From Firmicutes bacterium ZOR0006 (lineage in GTDB: Bacteria > Bacillota_I > Bacilli_A > Culicoidibacterales > ZOR0006), in the NCBI GenBank assembly GCA_000798955.1, contig JTLC01000001.1, positions 1-64,000 on the forward strand: a DNA stretch of 64,000 nt, in the 5' to 3' direction. The position numbers and the translations under genes are program-made. The notes beneath the pieces are model-generated. The model ran no database searches. It saw only the letters and a program-made list of their open reading frames with translations, and was not told the origin of the DNA. Below are positions 37,732-47,663 of this stretch, piece after piece; position 1 is the stretch's first letter; every line of letters starts with the position of its first letter.

Positions 37732-38178
37732 TTATTGTGAAACTTTTTCATTTAATTGGCAAACCATCGCAATATGTGGTTGACCATCTTCTAGAAAGAC
37801 ATCGCCAATGGCTTCAAAACCTAAATGTTCATAAAAACCTTGTGCATGCGTTTGTGAATGTAACACGATTTTATCAATCCCAAGCATCTGAGCTTTTTCA
37901 ATTAAAGCTTGCATCACTTGCAGCCCTAGTCCACGTTTGCGGGCTTCTTTGACAACAGCAACACGCCCTATTTTATACTTCCCGTGAACTTCAATTAGTC
38001 GTGCCGTCGCTAATGGATAATCATCTTCAGTAATGATGACATGCCAAGCATTTACATCATATTCATCAATATCAATTTCAGACGGATAGCCTTGCTCTTG
38101 GGTAAAAACTAAATCACGAACCTGGAATGCCAATTGGCTTTTTTCTTGATCTGTCCCTAAAAAAACTTGTACTTTCAT
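37732..38178 (-). CDS. GNAT family N-acetyltransferase
   Basis: This 148-residue acyl-CoA transferase has the acetyl-CoA loop VAVVKEARKRGLGLQVMQ (motif A, R/Q-x-x-G-x-G/A) and the C-terminal FYEHLGFEAIGD. The N-terminal VRDLVFTQEQGYPSEIDID resembles ElaA/YjcF-type proteins. The substrate is unknown. It lies 3 nt after the old-yellow-enzyme gene and is probably co-transcribed with it. Confidence 0.85.
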   Translation of the reverse strand: MKVQVFLGTDQEKSQLAFQVRDLVFTQEQGYPSEIDIDEYDVNAWHVIITEDDYPLATARLIEVHGKYKIGRVAVVKEARKRGLGLQVMQALIEKAQMLGIDKIVLHSQTHAQGFYEHLGFEAIGDVFLEDGQPHIAMVCQLNEKVSQ

Positions 38179-38181
38179 CTG

Positions 38182-39189
38182 TTAAATCCCCTTATTGTAT
38201 GGTTTCATTTGTAGTAAGCGTTGCCCACTTTGACGTGCCAAAGCAATTGGCAAATGCGGATTTGTTAGCATTGAGCGTCCTAGCGCAACAAAGTCTGTAT
38301 GCCCACTTTCAATGGCAAATTGTGCCAAGTCATATTCTTGTAAGAGGCCCGCAGCAATGACTGGTAATTGCGTTGCTTCACGGAGTGCTTTCGCATACTT
38401 CAACTGATAACCAGGGTATACATGGGGCTGAATTGGGATTGCACCACCACTTGAAACATCTAAAATATCAATCTCTTTCGCAATTGCCTTCATCATCTCT
38501 TGATATTCAGCTAAACCATTTCCGTCCGCATGATAATCATCAGCTGAAATTCGTAATAACAACGCTTTTTCTGCTGGCCACTCACTTTTAACCGCCGCAA
38601 GGACTTCCCGCAAAAATTTTAACCGTGCGCGATATGTTCCGTTGTACTCATCTTCTCGCTGATTTGAGAGCGGTGATAAAAATTGATGTAACAAATAGCC
38701 ATGTGCTGCATGTAATTCGAGTGCATCGAACCCTGCTGCTGCTGCATACTTCGCACTTTGAGCAAAAGCTTCAACAATTCTGGCGATATCATCTTTTGTC
38801 ATTGTTTTCGGTGTACGAAACGACTCATCAAAACGGATACTACTTGGTGCATACTTCGTTGGATCATTTGTTGTTGACTTGCGGCCAGCATGATTCAACT
38901 GAATTGCGAGCGGTGTCCCAAAATGCCGAACTTCATCAACAAAAGACTTCATTTTCTCAGCTTGGTATTCAGTGTAGAGTCCTAAATCTTGTTCGCTAAT
39001 TCGTCCTTCCGGTGTTACTCCTGTTGCTTCAACGATAATCAGTCCCGGTTGTCCAAGTGCCATTGCACCATAATGCGTATGATGAAATTGATTCACTTCA
39101 CCTGATTGAGCTTGATACGTGCACATCGGTGGCACGACAATACGATTCTGTAAATCGAGGTTTTTAACCTGATATTTTTCAAATAACAT
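38182..39189 (-). CDS. Old yellow enzyme family NADH:flavin oxidoreductase (YqjM-like)
   Basis: This is a 335-residue FMN-dependent ene-reductase-like protein. The N-terminal VVPPMCTYQ matches the cysteine-containing flavin-tuning motif of YqjM. LNHAGRKS, LHAAHGYLLHQFLSPLSN and FVALGRSMLTNP are family motifs. YqjM relatives reduce alpha,beta-unsaturated carbonyls or nitro-compounds; the physiological substrate is unknown. The start at 39189 follows AAAGGCGGG; the frame is open to 39237. It is probably in one transcript with the GNAT gene. Confidence 0.9.
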   Translation of the reverse strand: MLFEKYQVKNLDLQNRIVVPPMCTYQAQSGEVNQFHHTHYGAMALGQPGLIIVEATGVTPEGRISEQDLGLYTEYQAEKMKSFVDEVRHFGTPLAIQLNHAGRKSTTNDPTKYAPSSIRFDESFRTPKTMTKDDIARIVEAFAQSAKYAAAAGFDALELHAAHGYLLHQFLSPLSNQREDEYNGTYRARLKFLREVLAAVKSEWPAEKALLLRISADDYHADGNGLAEYQEMMKAIAKEIDILDVSSGGAIPIQPHVYPGYQLKYAKALREATQLPVIAAGLLQEYDLAQFAIESGHTDFVALGRSMLTNPHLPIALARQSGQRLLQMKPYNKGI

Positions 39190-39258
39190 CCTTTTCCCGC
39201 CTTTCAATTCTTTCTTTTTCATCATACCAAAATTCATATCTATTTGGTATCAAAGATT

Positions 39259-39289
39259 AAAAAAACGCCAGCTGGCGTTTTTAATCTTT
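39259..39289 (-). terminator. Terminator overlapping the end of the YheO-like gene
   Basis: A near-perfect long inverted repeat (CAAAGATTAAAAAAACGCC - AGCT - complementary arm) spans the stop codon region and has T-runs on both strands. Confidence 0.82.
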
Positions 39290-39940
39290 GATTTTATTTA
39301 AATATCGATATACTGTCGGTTCTGATGTTTTTAGTAATTTCGCAACTTCACTCACACACCCTTTTAGTAAAAAGGCCCCTTGGTCTGATAAAGCCCGGAT
39401 AATTATCATTTTTTCATCTGCCGATAAACGCATTGGATCAACACCAAAGCGATCAATTTCTGAGGTAATCATTGAGCGCAATACATCATCAATATTTCCG
39501 TTAAGGTGCTCGGTTACTTTCGGTTCCGCTCCTGTTGGTTCTTCAGGTTCATGACTAAAGTGCAAAAATTGGCTAATCACTTTTTCTAAATCATGATACG
39601 CTTGAATATCTTGATTTATCCCTAGCAATCCAATCAACCGCCCAAAATCATCTTTGATAAAAAAGGTTGATGACCGACAAATCTGATTATTTTTGCCAAC
39701 TGCTTTATAGTTCGTAATATAATCTTTGTCTTGATATTCGCGATCTTGCATGATTTTTAAAATTAAATCCGTTGGCGAATCACCGACTTTGCGACCACTA
39801 ATTTGGCTATTTTCAATTGCAACAATCGTTCCCCCATCTTTCGTTAAATCATGTAAGACAACTTCACAATTCGATCCCATTGCCTCAGCGATGAACTTCA
39901 CGAACGGAATATAAAGCTTAATCATTTGACTTGCTGTCAT
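39281..39940 (-). CDS. YheO-like transcriptional regulator (PAS-like plus HTH)
   Basis: This 219-residue protein has the YheO PAS-like domain (about 5-115, with NCEVVLHDLTKDGGTIVAIE and SSTFFIKDDFGRLIGLLGIN) and a C-terminal HTH of the DauR type (VSEVAKLLKTSEPTVYRYL). Relatives sense small metabolites; DauR represses D-arginine use. The start at 39940 follows AGGTGG; the frame is open to 39988. Its neighbour downstream is the old-yellow-enzyme gene, a possible target, though a terminator separates them. Confidence 0.85.
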   Translation of the reverse strand: MTASQMIKLYIPFVKFIAEAMGSNCEVVLHDLTKDGGTIVAIENSQISGRKVGDSPTDLILKIMQDREYQDKDYITNYKAVGKNNQICRSSTFFIKDDFGRLIGLLGINQDIQAYHDLEKVISQFLHFSHEPEEPTGAEPKVTEHLNGNIDDVLRSMITSEIDRFGVDPMRLSADEKMIIIRALSDQGAFLLKGCVSEVAKLLKTSEPTVYRYLNKIKD

Positions 39941-40045
39941 TCTCCCACCTCTAGCTTTCCTTTGCTTTTTATCTATTTTAACAAACATCTCTTTGCTTTT
40001 GCAAGTTGCTTTTGAAAAATAGTTTTATTTTCAAAGTTTTTGCAT

Positions 40046-40074
40046 AAAAAAAAGCCATCGAAATGGCTTTTTTC
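40046..40074 (-). terminator. Terminator after fba
   Basis: The stem AAAAAGCCAT/ATGGCTTTTT (40049-40058 with 40063-40072) has a TTCG loop on the minus strand and a T-run. Confidence 0.9.
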
Positions 40075-40078
40075 ACAA

Positions 40079-40948
40079 TTATGCTTTGTTGATTGAACCG
40101 AATAGTTCCATTTTTTCAGTTACAGTCGCTTTAATTGCTTCGTATCCTGGACCTAATAATTTACGTGGGTCAAATCCTTTACCATTTTCTGGTAAGTCTT
40201 TTCCAGCTAACACGTATTCACGAGTTGCAGCTTGGAATGCTAATTGACACTCAGTGTTTACGTTAATTTTTGCAACTCCTAAAGAGATTGCTTTTTTAAT
40301 CATATCAGCAGGGATTCCTGTTCCACCGTGTAATACTAATGGAGTTTCTCCAGTTGCAGCATTGATATCTTCTAATGCATCAAATGCTAAACCTTCCCAG
40401 TTTGCTGGGTATTGTCCATGAATGTTTCCGATTCCAGCTGCTAACATATCAACACCTAAATCAGCGATTAATTTACATTCAGCCGCATCAGCGATTTCAC
40501 CTTTACCAACGATTCCGTCTTCTTCTCCACCGATAGAACCAACTTCTGCTTCTACAGAGATTCCTTTTGCGTGTGCGAATTCAACGATTTCTTTTGTTTT
40601 AGTGATATTTTCTTCGATTGAATAGTGTGATCCATCGAACATTACTGATGAGAAACCAACTTCGATTGCAGCTTTTGCTCCATCGTAGCTTCCGTGGTCA
40701 ACGTGTAATGCAACTGGTACAGTAATTTTTAATGTTTCCATTAATCCGTTTACCATTCCAACAACAGTGTTAAATCCACCCATGTATTTTGCAGCTCCTT
40801 CAGAAACTCCTAAAATAACTGGTGAATTATTTTCTTGTGCAGACGTTAAGATTGCTTTTGTCCACTCTAAGTTGTTGATGTTGAATTGTCCTACTGCATA
40901 TTTACCTGCATAGGCTTTGTCTAACATTTCTTTTGCTGAAACTAACAT
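40079..40948 (-). CDS. fba: Class II fructose-1,6-bisphosphate aldolase
   Basis: This 289-residue zinc aldolase splits fructose-1,6-bisphosphate in glycolysis. The zinc and catalytic residues are in LHVDHGSYDGA, AEVGSIGGEEDG and VLHGGTGIP. The start follows GGAGG. The gene is transcribed from its own promoter through a structured leader of about 145 nt, and its codon use looks more uniform than its neighbours, fitting high expression. Confidence 0.96.
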   Translation of the reverse strand: MLVSAKEMLDKAYAGKYAVGQFNINNLEWTKAILTSAQENNSPVILGVSEGAAKYMGGFNTVVGMVNGLMETLKITVPVALHVDHGSYDGAKAAIEVGFSSVMFDGSHYSIEENITKTKEIVEFAHAKGISVEAEVGSIGGEEDGIVGKGEIADAAECKLIADLGVDMLAAGIGNIHGQYPANWEGLAFDALEDINAATGETPLVLHGGTGIPADMIKKAISLGVAKINVNTECQLAFQAATREYVLAGKDLPENGKGFDPRKLLGPGYEAIKATVTEKMELFGSINKA

Positions 40949-40959
40949 AAAAATACCTC

Positions 40960-41092
40960 CAAATGATTATGGCATTCACTCAAGTGATTCCTAAAAAATT
41001 TAGGCACTGCGGGTCTGCCTGACCCGGGATCCGTTATCTTCCTGATTCCCTTGCAATAAAGGCAAGAAATCAAGAACATATCGAAAGGATAC
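40960..41092 (-). promoter_or_regulatory. Structured 5' leader of fba with possible pseudoknot
   Basis: On the minus strand the leader can form several helices in order. First, CTTGC/GCAAG with an outer TGATT/AATCA (41043-41071). Second, a perfect CGGGTC/GACCCG hairpin with loop AGGCA (41010-41026). That loop complements TGCCT three nt downstream (41002-41006), giving an H-type pseudoknot or an alternative AGGCA/TGCCT helix followed by a T-run. Third, CCTAAA/TTTAGG, and last TCACT/AGTGA near the ribosome site. No known riboswitch class was recognised. Confidence 0.5.
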
Positions 41093-41098
41093 GGCAAT

Positions 41099-41127
41099 AT
41101 TATACCGCAATCACTAGAAAATGAAAA
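41099..41127 (-). promoter_or_regulatory. Promoter of fba
   Basis: On the minus strand, TTTTCA (41122-41127), a 17-bp spacer and a perfect TATAAT (41099-41104). Confidence 0.7.
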
Positions 41128-41134
41128 TATTTAT

Positions 41135-41164
41135 ACGCTTAAAAATCAGTTTTTAGCGTTTTTT
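41135..41164 (-). terminator. Weak terminator-like hairpin after pyrG
   Basis: An imperfect stem ACGCT-A-AAA paired with TTT-TAAGCGT follows the pyrG stop. The T-run is better on the plus strand, so minus-strand termination may be inefficient. Confidence 0.4.
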
Positions 41165-41179
41165 TGTTTCATTTATCAT

Positions 41180-42939
<1,760 letters not shown>

Positions 42940-42966
42940 TGCTAATTCAAAAAGAATTGTTAAATT

Positions 42967-43386
42967 TTAAAATTCTTCTTTCACTTTTTCACGATAACGA
43001 TTCAACTCTTCAGCATATTCCGTTGTAAAAGTTTCTTCATTTGCTGGACGATCGATTAATCCTAACTCTTCTGCATCATCTTCATCGATGTCTAACTCTT
43101 CTTCTTCATCAAGCATGAAATCATCGTTATTGATTTCTTCAAAACGGTGACGTGTCCGTAAATCCCAGCTTCCATCTGATAATGCTAAAAAACGTCCATC
43201 AGTTGTTAAATCTGTATAATATTGTCCTAAATTCATTTCTTCTGCTGAGGCAATATTTTGCGCACTTTGAACACGAACAACAAGTTCGTTAAATTGTAGT
43301 GGTGCATTCATTTCTGTCAAAATTTCGTATGCTAATTGCACAAATGACATTTCCATAATTTGTTGTTGTGTAAATTTATCTAACAT
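42967..43386 (-). CDS. rpoE: RNA polymerase delta subunit
   Basis: This 139-residue subunit is specific to Bacillota and increases polymerase recycling and specificity. The folded N-terminal HARE-type domain (about 1-90) is followed by a highly acidic, probably disordered tail (EEEELDIDEDDAEELG). The gene lies between argS and pyrG as in Bacillus. Confidence 0.94.
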   Translation of the reverse strand: MLDKFTQQQIMEMSFVQLAYEILTEMNAPLQFNELVVRVQSAQNIASAEEMNLGQYYTDLTTDGRFLALSDGSWDLRTRHRFEEINNDDFMLDEEEELDIDEDDAEELGLIDRPANEETFTTEYAEELNRYREKVKEEF

Positions 43387-43410
43387 AGTGTAACTTCCTT
43401 TCGCGTTTGC

Positions 43411-45078
43411 TTACATTTTTTCCGGTGCACTAACACCAACTAAATCTAAAGCATTGTGTAATGTAATTTGCACTGCTTTTACTAAAGCTAATTTTTGCTG
43501 CGTATACACAACGTTCGTTGTATCAATAACTTTGATTTCATTGTAGAACGAATGGAATGTTGAAGCAAGTTCATGGATATAATTCGTAATTTTATGTGGT
43601 TCGCGTCGTGTCGCTGCTACTTCAACCGTATGTGTAAATTCACCTAATTTATTCATTAAGTTAATTTCTTTCTGGTGTGTTAAAGTATCAAAATTACTAA
43701 TTGTGTGATCGAAAGCAATACCTTGATCAGCAGCATTACGTAAAATTGAGCTTACACGTGCATGTGCATATTGTGCATAAAAGACTGGATTATCACTTGA
43801 TTGACTTTCAGCGAGACCCAAATCAAAATCAAGTTGCGTATCAGCACTACGCATCGCAAAAAAGTAACGCGTTGCGTCAAGCCCAACCATTTCCACAAGA
43901 TCACGAATTGTCACTGCATCACCGCGTCGTTTACTCATTTTCACTTCTTCACCATCACGGACAAGACGTACCATTTGAATAATTGGCACTTCAAGCATAT
44001 TTGCTTTACCCGTCAGTGCTTGGATTGCTGCTTTCATTCGTGGAATATATCCATGATGATCAGCACCCCAAATATCAATTAACATATCGTAACCACGACT
44101 CAATTTAATCATGTGATAAGCAATATCCGGTGTGAAATATGTAAATGAACCATCTGATTTTTTCAATACGCGGTCTTTATCATCGCCAAGATCAGTCGTT
44201 CTAAACCATGTTGCACCATCTTGTTCATAAATAAAGCCTAACTCTTGCAACTTAGTAATCGCTGGCTCAATCCGATTTTCATTGTAGAGACTTTGTTCAC
44301 TTGACCAAATATCAAATGGAACCCCAAAGTATTCAAGGTCCGTACGGATTTTTTCCAACTCATACTTCAAACCATATTGACGGAAAATTACAAGTTGTTC
44401 TTCTTCATTTGCACTTTCAATTTCTGCTTGATGTTTTTCTTTTAAGATTTGCGCGATATTCACGATATCTTGACCATGGTACCCTTCTTGTGGCATCTCC
44501 ATGTCTTGTCCTTGCGCTTGAAAATAACGTGCCCGCAATGATAATGCCAAATTATGCATTTGGTTCCCAGCATCGTTAATATAGTATTCACGAGTCACAT
44601 CATACCCAGCGGCACCCATAATTCGTGCCATTGAGTCACCAATTGCAGCTCCACGAGCATGACCTAGATGCAAGTCACCTGTTGGATTGGCTGAAACAAA
44701 CTCAATATTTACTTTTTGCCCCTTACCAATTGTGCTTCGTCCGTAATTTCGATCAAGATCAATAATATTGCGGACAACTTGTGTTAATGTATCATTTTTT
44801 AAATAAAAATTGATAAATCCTGGTCCCGCAATTTCGACACGCTCAACCGCATCCCAAACAAAATTCGCCACGATTTCCTGGGCAATTTCACGGGGATTGC
44901 GTTTCGCAATTCGAGTAAGTTGCATTGCAACATTTGTCGAAAAATCACCTTTTGTTCCGTCCTTTGGTTTCTCTAATTGCACTTCAACATTTTCATTTGT
45001 TGCAATAATTTCTGCTTGTTTTACTGCTTGTTGGATTTGTTCACGTAACTGTTCTTTAAGTTGTTCCACAACTGACAT
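43411..45078 (-). CDS. argS: Arginyl-tRNA synthetase
   Basis: This 555-residue class I synthetase charges tRNA-Arg. The HIGH-like motif is in [20 protein letters not shown] is represented by [11 protein letters not shown], and the C-terminal DALR anticodon-binding domain ends [13 protein letters not shown]. The start follows AGGAGGA. It is 11 nt downstream of the DUF1934 gene and 24 nt upstream of rpoE, so likely one operon. Confidence 0.96.
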   Translation of the reverse strand: MSVVEQLKEQLREQIQQAVKQAEIIATNENVEVQLEKPKDGTKGDFSTNVAMQLTRIAKRNPREIAQEIVANFVWDAVERVEIAGPGFINFYLKNDTLTQVVRNIIDLDRNYGRSTIGKGQKVNIEFVSANPTGDLHLGHARGAAIGDSMARIMGAAGYDVTREYYINDAGNQMHNLALSLRARYFQAQGQDMEMPQEGYHGQDIVNIAQILKEKHQAEIESANEEEQLVIFRQYGLKYELEKIRTDLEYFGVPFDIWSSEQSLYNENRIEPAITKLQELGFIYEQDGATWFRTTDLGDDKDRVLKKSDGSFTYFTPDIAYHMIKLSRGYDMLIDIWGADHHGYIPRMKAAIQALTGKANMLEVPIIQMVRLVRDGEEVKMSKRRGDAVTIRDLVEMVGLDATRYFFAMRSADTQLDFDLGLAESQSSDNPVFYAQYAHARVSSILRNAADQGIAFDHTISNFDTLTHQKEINLMNKLGEFTHTVEVAATRREPHKITNYIHELASTFHSFYNEIKVIDTTNVVYTQQKLALVKAVQITLHNALDLVGVSAPEKM

Positions 45079-45089
45079 AGATAATCCTC

Positions 45090-45524
45090 CTAATTAATCG
45101 TGCGAATCATAAGTTCGAGCGTAAATTCGCCACTAAATTCTGTTTCAATATAAAAATCATAACGTACCGTAAAATGACCTTGTTGGTCTTGTTCGTCCCA
45201 ACGATAATCAAGTTCATGCGTCTGAGCTTTCGTTTTCAATCTTCCGTACGGAACAACATATGTTCCTTCAGCAAGTCCTGACAAAGTAAACTCTTGTTGC
45301 ATTTGAATGACTCCCGTTCGCGTCATGACGACTTTTTGAGGAGTTGCAATGATTCGTGCTTGAATTGTACCTTCTAATCCTTCAACTCCCGGTTCTGTGA
45401 AGCTTAAGATTAAACTTTCCCCATCACTTTGGAGTTGTCCTCGTGATGTAAAACTATGGGTAAGCAACTCACCATTCAATTTCGTTTGGCTCATAAAATC
45501 AATCCATACTTCTTCCATTGCCAC
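45090..45524 (-). CDS. DUF1934 family protein (YwiB-like)
   Basis: This is a 144-residue predicted beta-barrel of the YwiB/calycin-like family, rich in beta-strand patterns ([40 protein letters not shown]). Function is unknown; its place upstream of argS-rpoE is conserved in Bacilli. A minus-strand TGATATAAT (45555-45563) directly upstream is a probable promoter for the operon. Confidence 0.85.
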   Translation of the reverse strand: MAMEEVWIDFMSQTKLNGELLTHSFTSRGQLQSDGESLILSFTEPGVEGLEGTIQARIIATPQKVVMTRTGVIQMQQEFTLSGLAEGTYVVPYGRLKTKAQTHELDYRWDEQDQQGHFTVRYDFYIETEFSGEFTLELMIRTIN

Positions 45525-45554
45525 GGCCTCGCTTCCTTTTAAGAATCACGCTCA

Positions 45555-45563
45555 ATTATATCA
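45555..45563 (-). promoter_or_regulatory. Extended -10 promoter of the DUF1934-argS operon
   Basis: The minus strand reads TGATATAAT. It is flanked by an inverted repeat ATCACA-N12-TGTGAT (45561-45584) that may be an operator. Confidence 0.55.
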
Positions 45564-45605
45564 CATTTTTTGTTTTTTGTGATGTCAATCTGTGTTTTTC
45601 TTTCA

Positions 45606-45634
45606 TTGTCTTTCGAAAATAAACTTGATATAAT
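45606..45634 (+). promoter_or_regulatory. Promoter of the tautomerase gene
   Basis: On the plus strand, TTGTCT (45606-45611), a 17-bp spacer and TATAAT (45629-45634) preceded by TGA form an extended -10 promoter. Confidence 0.75.
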
Positions 45635-45667
45635 CAAAAGCGAAACATTCCTTAGGAGGTCTTTATT

Positions 45668-45853
45668 ATGCCAATCGTAACTATTAAAATGCTAAGCGGC
45701 CGTACTGATGAACAAAAACGTGAACTTGTCGAAAAAGTAACGACTGCTGTCAGTGAGAGTGCACATGCACCAAAAGAGCGAATCCATGTCATTATTGAAG
45801 AAATGAAGCCAACTGATTATGGTGTTGGTGGTATCCGTAAAAGCGATGAATAA
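45668..45853 (+). CDS. 4-oxalocrotonate tautomerase family enzyme
   Basis: This 61-residue protein is full length for the family. After Met removal, Pro1 (MPIVTIKMLSGRTDEQKREL) is the catalytic base. The C-terminal VIIEEMKPTDYGVGG is typical. Small housekeeping copies like this are common in Bacilli and their natural substrate is unclear. It is monocistronic, with AGGAGG and its own promoter, divergent from the DUF1934-argS operon. Confidence 0.93.
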   Translation: MPIVTIKMLSGRTDEQKRELVEKVTTAVSESAHAPKERIHVIIEEMKPTDYGVGGIRKSDE

Positions 45854-45858
45854 TAGTT

Positions 45859-45926
45859 AAAAAGACTGTCGTCCTGTCCCACATTATTTGGTTACAAATA
45901 ATTGGACAGTGCCCGACAGTCTTTTA
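45859..45926. terminator. Large three-tier bidirectional terminator hairpin
   Basis: Three nested stems: AAAAGACTGTCG with CGACAGTCTTTT, then CTGTCC with GGACAG, then ATTATTTG with CAAATAAT around a GTTA loop. It separates the convergent tautomerase and HD-hydrolase genes and has T/A runs on both sides. Confidence 0.85.
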
Positions 45927-47222
45927 TTTTTCAGATAATAACACTGCTAATGATTCTTGATATTCTGGATGTTGCTGTAACAACTCGTTAATTTGCTGAT
46001 ACGGATAGAATAATAACGGCTCACCAACAAATTCTTCCTGACTAATTGCTCGAACAATTGGCGAAATTTCAGAAATTTCCACAACTTGTCCGTTCGGTAA
46101 AACAAACTCAATTGGGACAATCATTTTCGTTTCACTTTGTTGATAGTATTGGTACGGTTGTTGCACCATCGGCTCATCTCGGACACACAATGGTAATAAT
46201 TGTGGGCTATAGCGTTCTATCAACGTTGATAGCTTTTGAAATAACGTCCCATCCGGATCAGGACAATATTGTAAAAGTTGACGATTTAAAAAACGACTTG
46301 AAATTGCTGCTAATGATTCATCCTGTTCTTGAGTCATCATTGTTACATAATAATAAATTGTATTTTCATCAATTAATAAATATGTGGCTAAATCGATTTT
46401 TTGCCCCTGATCCATTAAGGCAAAAATCAAAGTTGGTTCGACTTGAAATTGATAGCCTTCAGTACGCAATGTTCGTAGCCGGTTCACCAAAGCCGCTAGC
46501 ACGAGTTCGTAACTTCGACCAATTGGATGAAAATAAATTTGCCAATACATATGGTAACGACTCATTATGTAGTTTTCAATCGCATGCATGCCACTTTCTT
46601 TAAAAACGACACGATCTTCAACAACACGCATGACCCGCAGAATCCGAACTGGATCAAAATTCCCATAAGGCACACCACTAAAATACGCATCACGACGCAA
46701 GTAATCCATCCGATCAGCATCAAGCTGACTCGAAACAAGTTGTACAAGCAATTCTCGTGGATATTTTTTGGCAATAATCGCGGCGACATCTGCTGCAAAT
46801 GTCGCATCAATTTTTTGCAAAAGAGGATAAATTTCACCTGATTGATCTAAAATTAACTGGACACTGAGTGCTTCATGATCCATCTGAAATAACGTTTCCA
46901 TCGCATGGGAAAATGGTCCGTGTCCAATATCATGTAGTAGTGCGGCACATTTGACCAACAGTTGTTCGCGCTCATTCAAGGCCTCTTGCAAATCAGGGAC
47001 GGTTTCAATCAGCAGTCTAGCCATTTCATACACTCCAAGTGCATGCCCAAAACGAGTATGTTCCGCACTTGGAAAAGCCTGAAAAGTCCCTCCTAATTGG
47101 TGGATACGGCGAAGGCGTTGCATTGGCTTTGTATTAATTAAATCCCAAACAATGCGATCTTTCACATAAATATATGTGTAAATTGGATCTCGAAACACTT
47201 TAACTTCTGCTAATTTTTCCAT
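45924..47222 (-). CDS. HD-domain phosphohydrolase (YwfO-like, SAMHD1/dGTPase-related)
   Basis: This 432-residue HD-superfamily protein has metal ligands in EHTRFGHALGVY and LLHDIGHGPFSHAME, and a downstream Asp in SQLDADRMDYL. YwfO-type proteins of Gram-positives hydrolyse dNTPs and the Enterococcus homologue is allosterically activated. It probably tunes dNTP pools. It is downstream of the DUF1450 gene and ends at the large bidirectional hairpin. Confidence 0.88.
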   Translation of the reverse strand: MEKLAEVKVFRDPIYTYIYVKDRIVWDLINTKPMQRLRRIHQLGGTFQAFPSAEHTRFGHALGVYEMARLLIETVPDLQEALNEREQLLVKCAALLHDIGHGPFSHAMETLFQMDHEALSVQLILDQSGEIYPLLQKIDATFAADVAAIIAKKYPRELLVQLVSSQLDADRMDYLRRDAYFSGVPYGNFDPVRILRVMRVVEDRVVFKESGMHAIENYIMSRYHMYWQIYFHPIGRSYELVLAALVNRLRTLRTEGYQFQVEPTLIFALMDQGQKIDLATYLLIDENTIYYYVTMMTQEQDESLAAISSRFLNRQLLQYCPDPDGTLFQKLSTLIERYSPQLLPLCVRDEPMVQQPYQYYQQSETKMIVPIEFVLPNGQVVEISEISPIVRAISQEEFVGEPLLFYPYQQINELLQQHPEYQESLAVLLSEK

Positions 47223-47253
47223 CGCTTCTTCCCATCCTTTATCTGTTGTAATG

Positions 47254-47517
47254 CTATTTCAATTCTTTTGCAACCTTTGCAACAAGTTCATCCTCAGTTG
47301 GAGCTAAAATCGCCTTATCATTCACAATTGCAAATGGCTTTTTGCGTCCGGGACCACAAAATGATTGGCAGCCAACAGCGTACTTCGCTTCTGGAGCAAT
47401 CGCCTTTAATTTAGGAAGAAGTGTCTGAACATTCGTTCCTTTACATTTATCACAAATACGGATTTCATCTTGGTCTCCCAAAATAGCCGCTAAAACATCA
47501 TCAATACTTTTTGCCAT
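47254..47517 (-). CDS. DUF1450 family small cysteine protein
   Basis: This protein is 87 residues from MAKSIDDVLAA, preceded by GAGG at 8 nt; the frame is open to 47583. It resembles Bacillus YuzB-type DUF1450 proteins: ICDKC, then a second cysteine pair in AVGCQSFCGPGRKKPFAIVND. The cysteine spacing is reminiscent of thioredoxin-like 2Fe-2S ferredoxins, but cluster binding is unproven. Function unknown. Confidence 0.8.
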   Translation of the reverse strand: MAKSIDDVLAAILGDQDEIRICDKCKGTNVQTLLPKLKAIAPEAKYAVGCQSFCGPGRKKPFAIVNDKAILAPTEDELVAKVAKELK

Positions 47518-47610
47518 AGCTTTCGCCTCACTTTCAAAATTACATACGTTTATTATTTCATATTTCAAGGGAAAATTCAGCAAAAATACCTAAAAGTATT
47601 CGCAATTTTC

Positions 47611-47654
47611 AAAAAAGAAAGAAGCACACTGTGACTTTTATCACAATGTACTTC
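47611..47654 (-). terminator. Terminator after pta
   Basis: A 14-bp imperfect stem (47621-47634 with 47641-47654) is followed by TTTCTTTTTT on the minus strand. Confidence 0.85.
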
Positions 47655-47663
47655 AGTTATTCT

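Noticed and set aside
40949-41179. The fba leader as a T-box or known riboswitch
   Set aside because: No T-box GGTGG-type sequence and no recognised aptamer core; left as an unnamed structured leader.
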